Shown piece by piece: positions 16,298 to 24,680 of a stretch of DNA of 64,000 bases (positions are counted from its first letter, which is position 1; the number at the start of each line of letters is the position of its first letter). The notes below the pieces were generated by a model that was not told the DNA's origin, made no database searches, and was given only the letters and a program-made list of their open reading frames with translations. Position numbers and translations under genes: made by a program. The stretch is taken from the NCBI RefSeq assembly GCF_900116375.1, contig NZ_UETB01000010.1, forward strand, positions 62,001 through 126,000, given 5' to 3'. The DNA is from Georgenia satyanarayanai. GTDB taxonomy: Bacteria; Actinomycetota; Actinomycetes; Actinomycetales; Actinomycetaceae.

Positions 16298-17958
16298 CGG
16301 GACGTCTCCTCGTCGTGGGGCGGGGCCGCGAGCTCGAGGCCCATCGGCTCCAGGTAGGTGTGGGCGAGCCATCCCCACAGGGGCAGCATGCCGAGGTCGA
16401 CGACCGCTCCCCCGACCCGTTCCGGAGGCAGCTCCGCGACGGAGAGGGGACGGCCGGGCAGGGGAACGCTCACGTCGGTGCCGGCGACCGGGAGGAAGGC
16501 CTCGAACGGCGTCGGGACCGGTCTCGCCCCCTCCGCGGTGAGCTCTGCCGAGGTGAGGGTGTGGGAGGTGAGGAGGCCGCGTCTCACGAGGGCGACGTCG
16601 GCTCCCGCCCCCACGTCGTCGGCGCCGTTCATGAGGACGAGGTGAGCGGCGCCGTCGTGCACGACGTACCCGCCGTTCACGGTGACGGGGACCTGGACGA
16701 CGGCGCCGGCGACGACGACGGCGGCCGCCGTCCCGATCGACACCGCGGCGGTGCGGCCGACGGGCGCACCGCAGCGGCGCGCCTGCCGCCCGAGCCGGAC
16801 GAGCCCGACGACGACGTACGCGACGCCGCCGCCCGCGACGAGCAGGAGCGCGGTCGCGCCGACGATGCCCAGACCGAGGAGCATGTCGGACAGGACGAGC
16901 AGCAACGTGCCGACGATGTAGACCGGCATCCCCATGCAGCCCAGACCGAAGGGCACCGCCCACGACAGCTGCGGCAGGGACCGTTCCCGTCGCGCGCCCA
17001 GGAACGTCGACGCCAGCCAGGAGCGGGCGTCGGCCATCGCCTTCTCCCGCAGGTGGGGGACGTCCAGGGCGCTCATGAGCGCGAGGTAGCCGTCGAGCTT
17101 GATGAAGGGCAGCAGGTTCATCACGCACGCCACGTACGTGAGGACGGCGAAGACGAGGAGGGTCTGCCGGGCCTCGAGCGGTGCCACCACCGCGGCGAGG
17201 GCGGCGAGCCCGCCCACGACCAGCTGGACGGCGATCCCGGCGAGCGCGACGACCACCCGCTGGTGGCGCCGCGGCAGCCGCCAGCCGTCCGTGACGTCGC
17301 AGAAGAAGGCGGGGGTGAAGTAGAAGAGCATGACGCCCATGCGCGTCGGTCGGCCGCCAAGGGCCGTGAGCACGGCGCCGTGGGCCAGCTCGTGGACGCA
17401 GGTCGTGAGCAGGAAACCGACGCCGACGGCGAGGTAGCCGACGAGCGGCAGCGGGCTGCCCATCGCGAGCGAGACGTCGCTGCGCAAGGTCACGAGAGCC
17501 ACGAGGCCGGCCAGCACCACGAGCGCACCCGCACCGAGGGACAGGCGGTGCCCGGCCACGGCGGCCACCGGCCGGAGCACGGCCAGCAGACGCTCCGGGT
17601 GGAGCAGCGTGAGCTGGATCCGGTGCGGCCCGAGCACCCGCACGCGCCGTCGTCGGGCGGGTGGGCGGCCGTCGGCGATCATGCCCTTGTCGGCGAGCTG
17701 CCCGACCGCCTGACCGACGAGTGCCGGGGTCCAGCGCGGACCGAGTGCCCCGGCCAGGGACGCGTGGTCCGCCGCACCGTCCAGCGCACGGGAGAGAGCG
17801 GCGAGGTCCTCCCCGATGCGGATGTACTGGTGGGTGCCCTTCTGCAGGATCCACGGGGCGTCCTGCTCTGCCGGCGGGTGGAGCACGACGTCCTCGGCGA
17901 GTCGTGGCCGGTCGAGGTGGACCGGGTCGGCGACCCCGCCCGTGGATCGCGGGCTCAT
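16294..17958 (-). CDS. Daptide-type intramembrane zinc metalloprotease (M50-like)
   Basis: 554 residues with many hydrophobic segments. The zinc motif HELAH lies in TTCVHELAHGAVLTALGG at about residue 189, and the second M50 motif NLLPFIKLDGYLALMS at about 280-295 supplies the acidic ligand. About 135 residues before the first membrane helix are soluble, and the C-terminal 130 residues form an outer domain. Such proteins in daptide and related RiPP clusters are thought to cut the leader during export. ATG overlaps the permease stop (ATGA at 17958-17955). Processing of the two precursors upstream in the operon is the inferred job. Confidence 0.8.
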   Translation of the reverse strand: MSPRSTGGVADPVHLDRPRLAEDVVLHPPAEQDAPWILQKGTHQYIRIGEDLAALSRALDGAADHASLAGALGPRWTPALVGQAVGQLADKGMIADGRPPARRRRVRVLGPHRIQLTLLHPERLLAVLRPVAAVAGHRLSLGAGALVVLAGLVALVTLRSDVSLAMGSPLPLVGYLAVGVGFLLTTCVHELAHGAVLTALGGRPTRMGVMLFYFTPAFFCDVTDGWRLPRRHQRVVVALAGIAVQLVVGGLAALAAVVAPLEARQTLLVFAVLTYVACVMNLLPFIKLDGYLALMSALDVPHLREKAMADARSWLASTFLGARRERSLPQLSWAVPFGLGCMGMPVYIVGTLLLVLSDMLLGLGIVGATALLLVAGGGVAYVVVGLVRLGRQARRCGAPVGRTAAVSIGTAAAVVVAGAVVQVPVTVNGGYVVHDGAAHLVLMNGADDVGAGADVALVRRGLLTSHTLTSAELTAEGARPVPTPFEAFLPVAGTDVSVPLPGRPLSVAELPPERVGGAVVDLGMLPLWGWLAHTYLEPMGLELAAPPHDEETSR

Positions 17959-18698
17959 GAAAGGTCTCGGCGAACGAGAAGCGTGCGAGCAGCGACACCG
18001 AGGACGACCAGCCACGCGGCGAGGACGGCGTAGGAGGCGCCGATCGACAGCAGACCCTCCTTGCCGTCCAGCGTGACGCCGGTCATCGCGATGGTGAACA
18101 GGAAGCCTGCGACGTCCGGTGCGAAGGACTGCACGCCCGGCTCGATCATGAGAGTGAGGCCGACGATGACGAGGATCGTCGCCACCTGGTTGCGGATGAT
18201 CCAGCCGAGGAAGGCGCCCCAGGCGGCGGACAGGGTCGTCGTCCCGAGGACGCCGAGCACCGTGAGGGTGGCTTCGCGGGACCACACGACGGTGGAGTCG
18301 ATCCGAGCCATCGAGACGTGGGCGAGGGCGATCGAGAGGCCGGCGGCGACCACACCCAGGACGAGGCCGCCGGCGGTGGCCGCGACAAGCTTGGACACGA
18401 GGACCCGGGTGCGCGAGCCGGCGACGAGGACGCTGCGCGATATCACCCCCGAGGCGTACTCGCGGGTGACGCCGATGGCGCCGAGGATCCCGGACAGGAG
18501 GCTCATGGCGAACCAGGAGCGCACGATCGTCGCGGTCTCGGTGGCCGGGTCGCTGGCTCCCGCGGCGAGGGCTTCCGCCGCCGCCTGGGTGAAGCCCTCG
18601 GTGAACAGTGCTCCGAGGCCGATCCCGATGACGAGCAGCGACCACGTGCCGCCGGCGGACACGAGCTTGCGCAGCTCGGCCTTGACGAGGTCAGCCAT
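17955..18698 (-). CDS. ABC-2-type permease
   Basis: 247 residues with six predicted membrane segments and the ABC-2 pattern (MADLVKAELRKLVS before helix 1, VTREYASGVISRS between helices 2 and 3). With the ATPase encoded just upstream it should form a peptide exporter or self-immunity pump. The two genes overlap by 8 bp. It belongs to the RiPP operon, so the mature peptide is the likely substrate (inferred). Confidence 0.85.
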   Translation of the reverse strand: MADLVKAELRKLVSAGGTWSLLVIGIGLGALFTEGFTQAAAEALAAGASDPATETATIVRSWFAMSLLSGILGAIGVTREYASGVISRSVLVAGSRTRVLVSKLVAATAGGLVLGVVAAGLSIALAHVSMARIDSTVVWSREATLTVLGVLGTTTLSAAWGAFLGWIIRNQVATILVIVGLTLMIEPGVQSFAPDVAGFLFTIAMTGVTLDGKEGLLSIGASYAVLAAWLVVLGVAARTLLVRRDLS

Positions 18699-19416
18699 GG
18701 ACGGTCTCCTCCTGGGACTCGATGAGGGTGAAGAAGCGGTCCTCCAGCCGGTACGTGCCGCCGGCGGTGAGGTCCGTCAGGGGGCCGGCGTAGTGCAGCC
18801 GCCGGTCGATGATGACGACGTCGTCGACGGTCTCCTCGACCTCCGCGAGCAGGTGGCTGGACAGGAGGATGGTCGCCCCGCGGCCGGCACGCTCGCGCAG
18901 GACCGTGCGCAGCCAGCGGATCCCCGAGGGGTCCAGACCGGTCGCGGGCTCGTCGAGGACGATGAGCTCGGGGTCCGCGAGAAAGGCGGTCGCCAGGGAC
19001 AGCCGCTGACGCATGCCCTGCGAGAGCTTGGCCACCCGGCGGCCGGCGACGTCGTCCAGACCGACCTCGGCGAGCGCGCGGTCCACGCTCGCCGGGGGCA
19101 GGTGCAGCGCCGTCGCCCACGTCCGCAGCTCGCCCGCCACGGTGACGCCCGGGAGGGTGCCGATGCCGTCCAGGGAGACCCCGACCCGTCGGGGGTCGCC
19201 GAGCTCGGAGTAGCGCTGCCCGAAGACGAGGGCACGCCCCGACGTCGGCGCCACGAGCCCGAGCAGGGCACGCAGGGAGGTGGTCTTGCCCGCACCGTTG
19301 CGGCCGAGCAGCCCGGTGATCCGGCCCGCGGCCACCTCGAAGGACAGCTCCTCGACCGCGACCGTGCTCCCGTACCTCTTGGTCAGGGCCTCGAGGCGGA
19401 CCGGGGGCGCCGTCAT
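18691..19416 (-). CDS. ABC transporter ATP-binding protein
   Basis: 241 residues. Walker A GLLGRNGAGKTTSLRALLG at about 35-53, signature LSQGMRQRLSLA, Walker B ELIVLDEPATGLDPSG and the switch histidine in LLSSHLL. This is the drug-export/immunity type of ABC-2 ATPase. Its ATG overlaps the stop of the small membrane protein by 4 bp and its stop overlaps the permease gene by 8 bp, so all are coupled. Export of, or immunity to, the cluster peptide is inferred. Confidence 0.9.
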   Translation of the reverse strand: MTAPPVRLEALTKRYGSTVAVEELSFEVAAGRITGLLGRNGAGKTTSLRALLGLVAPTSGRALVFGQRYSELGDPRRVGVSLDGIGTLPGVTVAGELRTWATALHLPPASVDRALAEVGLDDVAGRRVAKLSQGMRQRLSLATAFLADPELIVLDEPATGLDPSGIRWLRTVLRERAGRGATILLSSHLLAEVEETVDDVVIIDRRLHYAGPLTDLTAGGTYRLEDRFFTLIESQEETVHG

Positions 19417-19607
19417 GGCCCCTTCTTACCCGAAGCACCCGCCCAGGCGAGTGCGGCGAGCCCCACGATGAGCGAGGTGGTGATCGCGGTCGACTGGGCA
19501 GCGCCCTCGAACACGAACAGCGACGCGGCAATGAGGGCGAGCAGACCCACGAGCACCCAGGCGACGCGCTCGCCTGCCCCGCGGTTATCCTTGGCTTCTT
19601 CGGTCAT
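19413..19607 (-). CDS. Small two-helix membrane protein (possible immunity or exporter subunit)
   Basis: 64 residues: charged MTEEAKDNRGAGERV, then two hydrophobic helices (AWVLVGLLALIAASLFVFEG and ITTSLIVGLAALAWAGA), and a basic tail GKKGP. I do not recognise a family. It is the first gene after the precursor genes and the hairpin, and it overlaps the ABC ATPase gene by 4 bp. Small membrane proteins in this place often give immunity to a bacteriocin or join the exporter; both are guesses. Confidence 0.65.
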   Translation of the reverse strand: MTEEAKDNRGAGERVAWVLVGLLALIAASLFVFEGAAQSTAITTSLIVGLAALAWAGASGKKGP

Positions 19608-19627
19608 CTCTGTCCTATCTCTGGTCT

Positions 19628-19666
19628 CCCCAGGTGGGTGGCGGTGCGAGCGCCACCCACCTGGGG
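19628..19666 (-). terminator. Strong hairpin behind the precursor genes
   Basis: A perfect 16-bp stem, 19628-19643 with 19651-19666, and a 7-nt loop, starting 13 nt after the second precursor stop on the minus strand. No T-run follows. It probably works as an attenuator or RNA-stabilising stem, so that precursor mRNA exceeds the mRNA for export and modification. Confidence 0.75.
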
Positions 19667-19679
19667 GTTGGAGTCCTGC

Positions 19680-19823
19680 TTAGGTCGCGGCCGTGGCAGC
19701 CGAGAACACGAGCGTGGCGATCGTGATCTTCACGCCCTCCTGGAACCCGGTCCACCAGCCCAGTGCGTCCATCGGCTCGAGCTCCTGCATGCCGAGCTCG
19801 ACGAGGGGTCCGTTGTCCTGCAT
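19680..19823 (-). CDS. Daptide-type precursor peptide 2
   Basis: A 47-residue peptide. The leader reads PLVELGMQELEPMDA, and the core after it, starting LGWWTGFQEG, is hydrophobic and ends FSAATAAT with a terminal threonine. A C-terminal Thr is the residue that daptide enzymes convert to the dimethylated diamine. There is no cysteine; Ser/Thr in the core could be dehydrated by LanKC. GAGGAGG with ideal spacing precedes the ATG. The leader shares the V-E-L-x-M-Q-E-L-E-x-M-D-A block with the neighbouring precursor, while the cores differ. Cleavage near MDA is inferred. Confidence 0.85.
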   Translation of the reverse strand: MQDNGPLVELGMQELEPMDALGWWTGFQEGVKITIATLVFSAATAAT

Positions 19824-19860
19824 CTCACCTCCTCTCCCGTGCAGTCGTCGGGACAGTGCG

Positions 19861-20034
19861 TCAGGTCGCGATGATCGACGCGCCGATCAGGGTCTTGACG
19901 ATCGTGGCGCCCACGCCCGACACCGCGCTGACGCCAGTCACGACGCTGATGGCGGTGCCCCAGAACGGGGCGTCCATGGACTCGAGCTCCTGCATCGCGA
20001 GCTCGACCATGGGGAGGGTGTTGTCCGTTGCCAT
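19861..20034 (-). CDS. Daptide-type precursor peptide 1
   Basis: A 57-residue peptide with leader PMVELAMQELESMDA and a helical, hydrophobic core running from PFWGTAISVV to LIGASIIAT, again ending in threonine. It has no cysteine. The core holds about nine Ser/Thr residues besides a single lysine. GGAGAGGAGGTGA precedes the ATG by 11 nt, and this ribosome-binding site overlaps the stop codon of the decarboxylase gene. The alternative GTG inside the Shine-Dalgarno is unlikely. Only 37 nt separate its stop from the start of precursor 2. Shared leaders with different cores suggest that one enzyme set makes two products. Confidence 0.88.
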   Translation of the reverse strand: MATDNTLPMVELAMQELESMDAPFWGTAISVVTGVSAVSGVGATIVKTLIGASIIAT

Positions 20035-20042
20035 GTGTGTAT

Positions 20043-21269
20043 TCACCTCCTCTCCTCGACATGGATGGATCGACCGCCGGTCGGCGGAAGCTCTCGCGCC
20101 CGAGGCAGTGCTGCTGCCTCCAGGGCGACGTCCTCGGCCAGGCTCACGAGCTCGTGCTCGCGGAACCCGGCGAACATCGGCAGCCCGGCGCCCCACCCGC
20201 GGTGGACCGCGTGGGCCACGCGGGGGGCGGGGAGGTCGGCGACGGCGGGCGCGGTCCGGAGCCCGAGGTGCTGGAGGAGGGCACGCAGCCCCGCCTCCGG
20301 TGCGGCCGGCAGCAGCTCGGCCGTGGCGTGGGACAGGACGAGCGCGACGTGGCGCAGCCGCTCGGCCGACCCCCAGCGTCCGTCGCCGCCCAGCAGCCGG
20401 TCCATGACGACGGGCAGCACGGCGGTGAGGGCGGGAACCTTGCGTACCCCTGTCGCGGCACAGATCTCGTTCGTCAGTGCCCACCACTTGACCGCGTACG
20501 GCGACCGGCCGTCGACGACGGCGTCCTGGTGGGACATGGACCCGATGCGCAGGAGCTGGGCACGGTCCTCGAGCGTGAGCGCTCCGTCGCCCGCGCGGAC
20601 GAGCAGCGGTCCGAGGACGCGCAGGAGCGCCTCGACGACGGCGTCCTCCACCGGCCGCGGGCGAGGGTCCCCGACGTACGGCCCGATGAGCCGCGCGACG
20701 ATCTCCAGGACGCCCTCGGCGACGAGGTGGTCGGGCAGCCCGGTGGTCAGGCGGGGGGCGTGGAGGGCGAGGTCCGGCTGGATCCCCTCCCCCACGACGA
20801 GCCGCCGTCGCCCTCCGCCCACGTGGACCGCGGCCTTGCTCACCTCGCTGCCCGTCCCCAGCGTCGTCGGCACCGCGGCGAGCGGGCGCGTGCCGAGGGG
20901 GCGAGGCGGCAGGAGGACCATGGCGGCCCGGTGACGGGTGGACAGGTAGGGCGTGCAGTCGTCCGCGCCGGCGCGCACCGCGAGCTTGGCACGGTCGATC
21001 ACGCTGCCGCCGCCCACGGCGACGACCACGGAGCCGGAGCGCAGCCGGCGAGCGAGATCCTCCGCGGTGCTGCCCGGCCCCTGCGGGAGGACGGCACAGT
21101 TCGTCACGGCGCGCTGCAGCGTCCTCAGCAGCCCGTCGACGGGCGGGTGGGGTGCCACGGCCTCGTCGACGACGACGTCGAGTCGACCGGGGCCGAGGGC
21201 GCTGACCCAGCTGAGCAGGTCGGCAGCGGACTGGACGGTGCGCGTGACGGCCGTCGTGCGCGGGATCAT
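20043..21269 (-). CDS. Daptide-type oxidative decarboxylase, Fe-alcohol-dehydrogenase family (MpaB-like)
   Basis: 408 residues. NAD-binding signatures of the iron-containing ADH family are clear: VVVAVGGGSVIDRAKLAV at about 81-98 and PTTLGTGSEVSKA at about 134-146. In daptides a member of this family oxidises and decarboxylates the C-terminal threonine to a ketone. The usual metal-ligand histidines are not evident: the places expected for them read GLPDHLVAEG, YAVKWWALTNEI and KVPALTAVLP. That suggests altered metal use, to be checked by alignment. ATG overlaps the aminotransferase stop; its own stop overlaps the precursor ribosome-binding site. Confidence 0.8.
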   Translation of the reverse strand: MIPRTTAVTRTVQSAADLLSWVSALGPGRLDVVVDEAVAPHPPVDGLLRTLQRAVTNCAVLPQGPGSTAEDLARRLRSGSVVVAVGGGSVIDRAKLAVRAGADDCTPYLSTRHRAAMVLLPPRPLGTRPLAAVPTTLGTGSEVSKAAVHVGGGRRRLVVGEGIQPDLALHAPRLTTGLPDHLVAEGVLEIVARLIGPYVGDPRPRPVEDAVVEALLRVLGPLLVRAGDGALTLEDRAQLLRIGSMSHQDAVVDGRSPYAVKWWALTNEICAATGVRKVPALTAVLPVVMDRLLGGDGRWGSAERLRHVALVLSHATAELLPAAPEAGLRALLQHLGLRTAPAVADLPAPRVAHAVHRGWGAGLPMFAGFREHELVSLAEDVALEAAALPRARELPPTGGRSIHVEERR

Positions 21270-22555
21270 CGCGCGCTCCCCACCGGCCGGAGGGCCGCGG
21301 CGCTCGCCGCGAACCTGTCCAGGCCGCGCACGACGGCGTCACACAGCTCGTCGAGCTCGGACGGGGTGTAGACGAGGGCGGGGACGAGCTGGACCCCACC
21401 CGGGCCGGGGTGGACCACGGCGCCCTCGGCGCGGATGGCGGCGACGAGGGCCGGCACCTGCGGGTCGGCCAGGGCCTCGCCGTCCGCAGTGCGGACGGCG
21501 AGCGCGCGGAAGGCCCCCCGTCCGGTGGTCGAGGCGAGCATCGGGTGACCGGCGACGAGCTCGTCGAGCCGCTCGTCGAGCAGCGCGGAGAGCAGCTGGC
21601 CGCGTGCCAGGACGTCGTGGTCGTGGAACTCCTCGATCGTCGCGAGGATGGCCGCGCAGGTGGGCGGGGTACCGGCCTGTGTCTCGGCGTGCGAGACGAC
21701 GGCGGGGTCGAGGACGGTGGACACCTCCGGCCCGAGGAGGACGGCGGCGGCCGCCATCGTCCCGTTGGTGAGGCCCTTCGAGGTGATGAGCACGTCCGGC
21801 TGCTCACGCCATCCCTGGGAGGCGAACATCGGCCCGGTCCGCCCGAACCCGGTGGCCACCTCGTCGGCGACGAGAAGGAACCCGTGGGTGCGCCGGTGGG
21901 CGAGCAGCCTCTCGACGAACTCGTCCTCGAGGGGCACGGCGCCGGTCCCGAGGACCGGCTCGACGACGACGGCCGCCACCCGGTCACCCTGCCGCCTCAT
22001 CAGCTCGTCCAGCTCCTCGACCCGGTTCGCGGCGACGTGGCGGACCTCGCGCTGGTCCACGCGGTAGAGGGCCTGCCCGAGGTCGTCCCCGGTGAGCGCG
22101 AAGCCACCGAAGGACAGGCCGTGGTAGCTGTGGCGCAGGCCGACGACGAGGGAGCGCCGCGGCGTCCCCGCCGCGATCTGGTAGTGCCGGGCGACCTTCA
22201 TGACGAGGTCGTTGGCCACCCCGCCGGACGTGGAGAACATGACCCGGCGGTAGGCGTCCGCCCCCGCGACCGAGACGAGAGCCTCAGCCGCGCGACGGGC
22301 GTAGTCGTTCTCGTACCGGAACACGCTGAGGTAGGACGCCTCCCGCAGCGCGTCACCCACGGCCCGGGCCACCGCCTCGTTGCCGTAGCCGAGGGGCACG
22401 TTCCACAGCCCGCTGGTCCCGCACAGCCGCTCGACGCCGTCGGCGAAGCGGACACGCACACCCGAGGCGCTCAGCGCGCACAGCTCGGCCCTGCCCTGCA
22501 GGTCCGGGTCCAACAGCGCCGGCCACAGCGCGGTACGCCCCCCCTGGCCGTCCAC
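21266..22555 (-). CDS. Daptide-type class III aminotransferase (MpaD-like)
   Basis: 429 residues, PLP-dependent. LCGTSGLWNVPLGYG near the start, FSTSGGVANDLVMKVAR (phosphate-binding loop), VVVEPVLGTGAVPLEDEF, LLVADEVATGFGRTGPMF with the PLP aspartate (about 228), and the Schiff-base lysine in VLITSKGLTNGTM (about 259). It would turn the ketone made from the C-terminal threonine into an amine. The GTG at 22555 is 2 nt after the RRE-protein stop and gives the normal family length; longer starts run into the upstream gene. Confidence 0.85.
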   Translation of the reverse strand: MDGQGGRTALWPALLDPDLQGRAELCALSASGVRVRFADGVERLCGTSGLWNVPLGYGNEAVARAVGDALREASYLSVFRYENDYARRAAEALVSVAGADAYRRVMFSTSGGVANDLVMKVARHYQIAAGTPRRSLVVGLRHSYHGLSFGGFALTGDDLGQALYRVDQREVRHVAANRVEELDELMRRQGDRVAAVVVEPVLGTGAVPLEDEFVERLLAHRRTHGFLLVADEVATGFGRTGPMFASQGWREQPDVLITSKGLTNGTMAAAAVLLGPEVSTVLDPAVVSHAETQAGTPPTCAAILATIEEFHDHDVLARGQLLSALLDERLDELVAGHPMLASTTGRGAFRALAVRTADGEALADPQVPALVAAIRAEGAVVHPGPGGVQLVPALVYTPSELDELCDAVVRGLDRFAASAAALRPVGSAR

Positions 22556-22557
22556 GA

Positions 22558-23577
22558 TCAGCCGCCGACCGTCACGGTGGGCCGTGAGGAGCTGGTGCCC
22601 AGCCGGAAGCCCGCCTGGGCGAAGTAGGCCGACACGCGCTCCGCCTCGGTGGCCGGCACCGCCTCGGACGCCTCCGGCCCAAGCACCATGAGCTTCTCCA
22701 CGACGGTCGCGAGCTCGTGGCTGATCTGCACCGTACGCCGCGCCGCGCCGTTGCTGAGGTAGGCCTGGTCCTCGTCCCAGCACAGCACCGGGGCGTCGTC
22801 GGCGGTGGCGTCGGCCGCCCCGTCGAGGGCGGGGTCGAGGTGACCACCGAAACCCGAGACCCGGACCCCGTCACGTCCGCGACCGGCGAGCCCGCGCAGG
22901 GCGCCGACGGCCCGGAGGTAGCGCCCGAGCCAGGGGCGGGCACGGAGCGCGGCGTCGCGCACGTCGTCGGCGACCGCAGCGGAGAGGGCGACGGCGCAGG
23001 GCACACGTCCTTCCTGGGCTGCCTGCCAGGCGAGGGTCACCTCCTCCAGGGAGCTGTCGACGTCGCCCAGACGCGCACCCCAGGGACCGGTGGAGACGGC
23101 ACCGTCGGCGGCCACCCACAGGCGCTGCTCCGGGCCGCCGTCCCCGCTCCACCCGCCCAGGGCGGGCTCGTCAGCGAGGAGCGTGGACGGGCCCGCCACC
23201 AGCGCGGAGAAGGTTCCCGAGGCGACGGCGTCGTCGGCGTCGGCGAGATAGGCCTCGAGGTCGGAGACCTCGGTGACCCGCAGCAGCGTGGGGCCACCGA
23301 TCGGCGTGTACCGACCGAGCGCGTAGGGGACGACCTGGAGGACGAAGGAGTCGTCGACGACGACCTCGGCGTAGGGCTCGACGACGCCGCCGTCGTAGTG
23401 CCAGCTCACGCCGTCACCGTCCGTCGGGGCGAGCACCGTGGCGTCCGCCGTCGCGAGCCCGGCGGCACGTGCACGGGCCGCCTGTTCGGTCGCCGACACG
23501 ACGACCACCTGTGCCGGGTCGCCGCTGGGGATCCCGGTCGCCCACCGGGCGAGGGTCTGCTTGGCGCTGTGCACCAT
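22558..23577 (-). CDS. Daptide accessory protein with C-terminal RiPP recognition element (MpaC-like)
   Basis: 339 residues. I recognise it by context and by layout: a long unannotated N-terminal part (ALGRYTPIGGPTLLRVTEVS, WGARLGDVDSSLEEVTLAWQ) followed by about 75 residues that look like a winged-helix RRE, with three strands near VLCWDEDQAYLSNG and RTVQISHELATVVEKLM and the helical end AERVSAYFAQAGF. The daptide decarboxylase is known to need an accessory protein with a C-terminal RRE that brings in the leader peptide. ATG 23577 has GGAGG 8 nt upstream. Confidence 0.7.
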   Translation of the reverse strand: MVHSAKQTLARWATGIPSGDPAQVVVVSATEQAARARAAGLATADATVLAPTDGDGVSWHYDGGVVEPYAEVVVDDSFVLQVVPYALGRYTPIGGPTLLRVTEVSDLEAYLADADDAVASGTFSALVAGPSTLLADEPALGGWSGDGGPEQRLWVAADGAVSTGPWGARLGDVDSSLEEVTLAWQAAQEGRVPCAVALSAAVADDVRDAALRARPWLGRYLRAVGALRGLAGRGRDGVRVSGFGGHLDPALDGAADATADDAPVLCWDEDQAYLSNGAARRTVQISHELATVVEKLMVLGPEASEAVPATEAERVSAYFAQAGFRLGTSSSRPTVTVGG

Positions 23578-23617
23578 GGGTACTTCCTCCATGACTTCGG
23601 ACCGGCGGCAGTGCCGG

Positions 23618-24604
23618 TCAGGGAACGAGGGCGACGTCGGCACCCGCGGGCAGCATCGCGAGCAGGACCCGCAGCTCCTCGAGGGCGGCCTCGAGCCCTT
23701 CGACGTTGTAGACACCGGTGACGTTGAGGACGATCTCGTCGACGCCCGCGTCCCAGTACTCCTGCACCATCTCGGCGAGCTCGTCCGGCTCGCCGCACAG
23801 GAAGGCGCCACCCGCGACGATGGCACGGGCGCCGGCAACCGGGTCAGCGGCGTCGACCGCTATCCCCGCCTTGCCGAGCATGTCGATGTAGTGCGGTGCC
23901 CGGGAGTGGGCGAAGTTGCTCGCCATGGCGAGCTGGTAGGGCTCGTGCCTCGCGCGGCGCCGCGCGATGGGCAGGATCGTCACGAGTCGCGGCCGCGGAC
24001 GCCCGGCGGCGGCCGCGCCCTCCTCCAGGGCTGGCACGACGACCTCTCGCAGGTACCGGGCCGGCGTCAGCCAGGTGATCGCGGCGTCAGCCACCTCACC
24101 GGCGAGCCGTGCCATCCGCGGTCGCAGCACCCCGAAGCCGAGCTCGATCGGTGCCGAGGGCGCCGACGGCAGGCGTGCGGCGCACGCGAAGTCCGCGGTC
24201 TCCACCTGGACCGGGACCCCGGTCAGCAGCTGCCTGACGGCCACGAGGTAGTCCCGCATGGCACCGAGCTGGCTCGGGTAGGCCGCGCCGCGCAGCGCCA
24301 CCTGGAAGCTGGTGCCGCCCGGCCCCAGGCCGAAGGTCACCCGCGACCCGGTGGCGAGGGCCAGCGACCGTGCCTCCATCGCCGCGTAGTACGGGTGGCG
24401 GAGCGGGGTCAGCGTGACGCCGACACCGATCGGCACGCGCACACCGGCACCCGCGAGGAACGCGAATCCCTGGTTCGTCTCGACGAGCGTCGACTGGCCC
24501 TGCCACAACGCCCCGCGACCGTCCTGCGCGACCAGCTCTCCGAGAGGAACGAGCTGCTCGGGCCGTCGCGGCACGAACGGTGTAAAGACTGAGATGCCCC
24601 CCAC
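23618..24604 (-). CDS. LLM-class flavin/F420-dependent oxidoreductase
   Basis: 328 residues of the luciferase-like monooxygenase fold. It starts GGISVFTPFVPRRPEQLVPL, and FAFLAGAGVRVPIGVGVTLTPLRHPYYAAMEARSL-type strands match F420/FMN-binding family members; GSRVTFGLGPGG is the conserved cofactor loop. GTG 24604 was chosen over ATG 24643 because AAGAAGG lies 7 nt upstream and homologues start at this strand. First gene of the RiPP operon. Members of this superfamily reduce dehydroalanine in some lanthipeptides (LanJC type), so with LanKC present it could make D-Ala or D-aminobutyrate; this is inference. Confidence 0.8.
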   Translation of the reverse strand: MGGISVFTPFVPRRPEQLVPLGELVAQDGRGALWQGQSTLVETNQGFAFLAGAGVRVPIGVGVTLTPLRHPYYAAMEARSLALATGSRVTFGLGPGGTSFQVALRGAAYPSQLGAMRDYLVAVRQLLTGVPVQVETADFACAARLPSAPSAPIELGFGVLRPRMARLAGEVADAAITWLTPARYLREVVVPALEEGAAAAGRPRPRLVTILPIARRRARHEPYQLAMASNFAHSRAPHYIDMLGKAGIAVDAADPVAGARAIVAGGAFLCGEPDELAEMVQEYWDAGVDEIVLNVTGVYNVEGLEAALEELRVLLAMLPAGADVALVP

Positions 24605-24680
24605 TGCGCACCCTTCTTGGACGCGCTGGAGAGCGTCGATCATCGACGTTCATGTAAAACCAAGCCGCCCGTTGACCTGA

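Noticed and set aside
23592-24643. ATG 24643 and ATG 23592 as starts of the LLM and RRE genes
   Set aside because: ATG 24643 has no ribosome-binding site and extends the protein beyond the family start; ATG 23592 sits on the GGAGG that serves ATG 23577.
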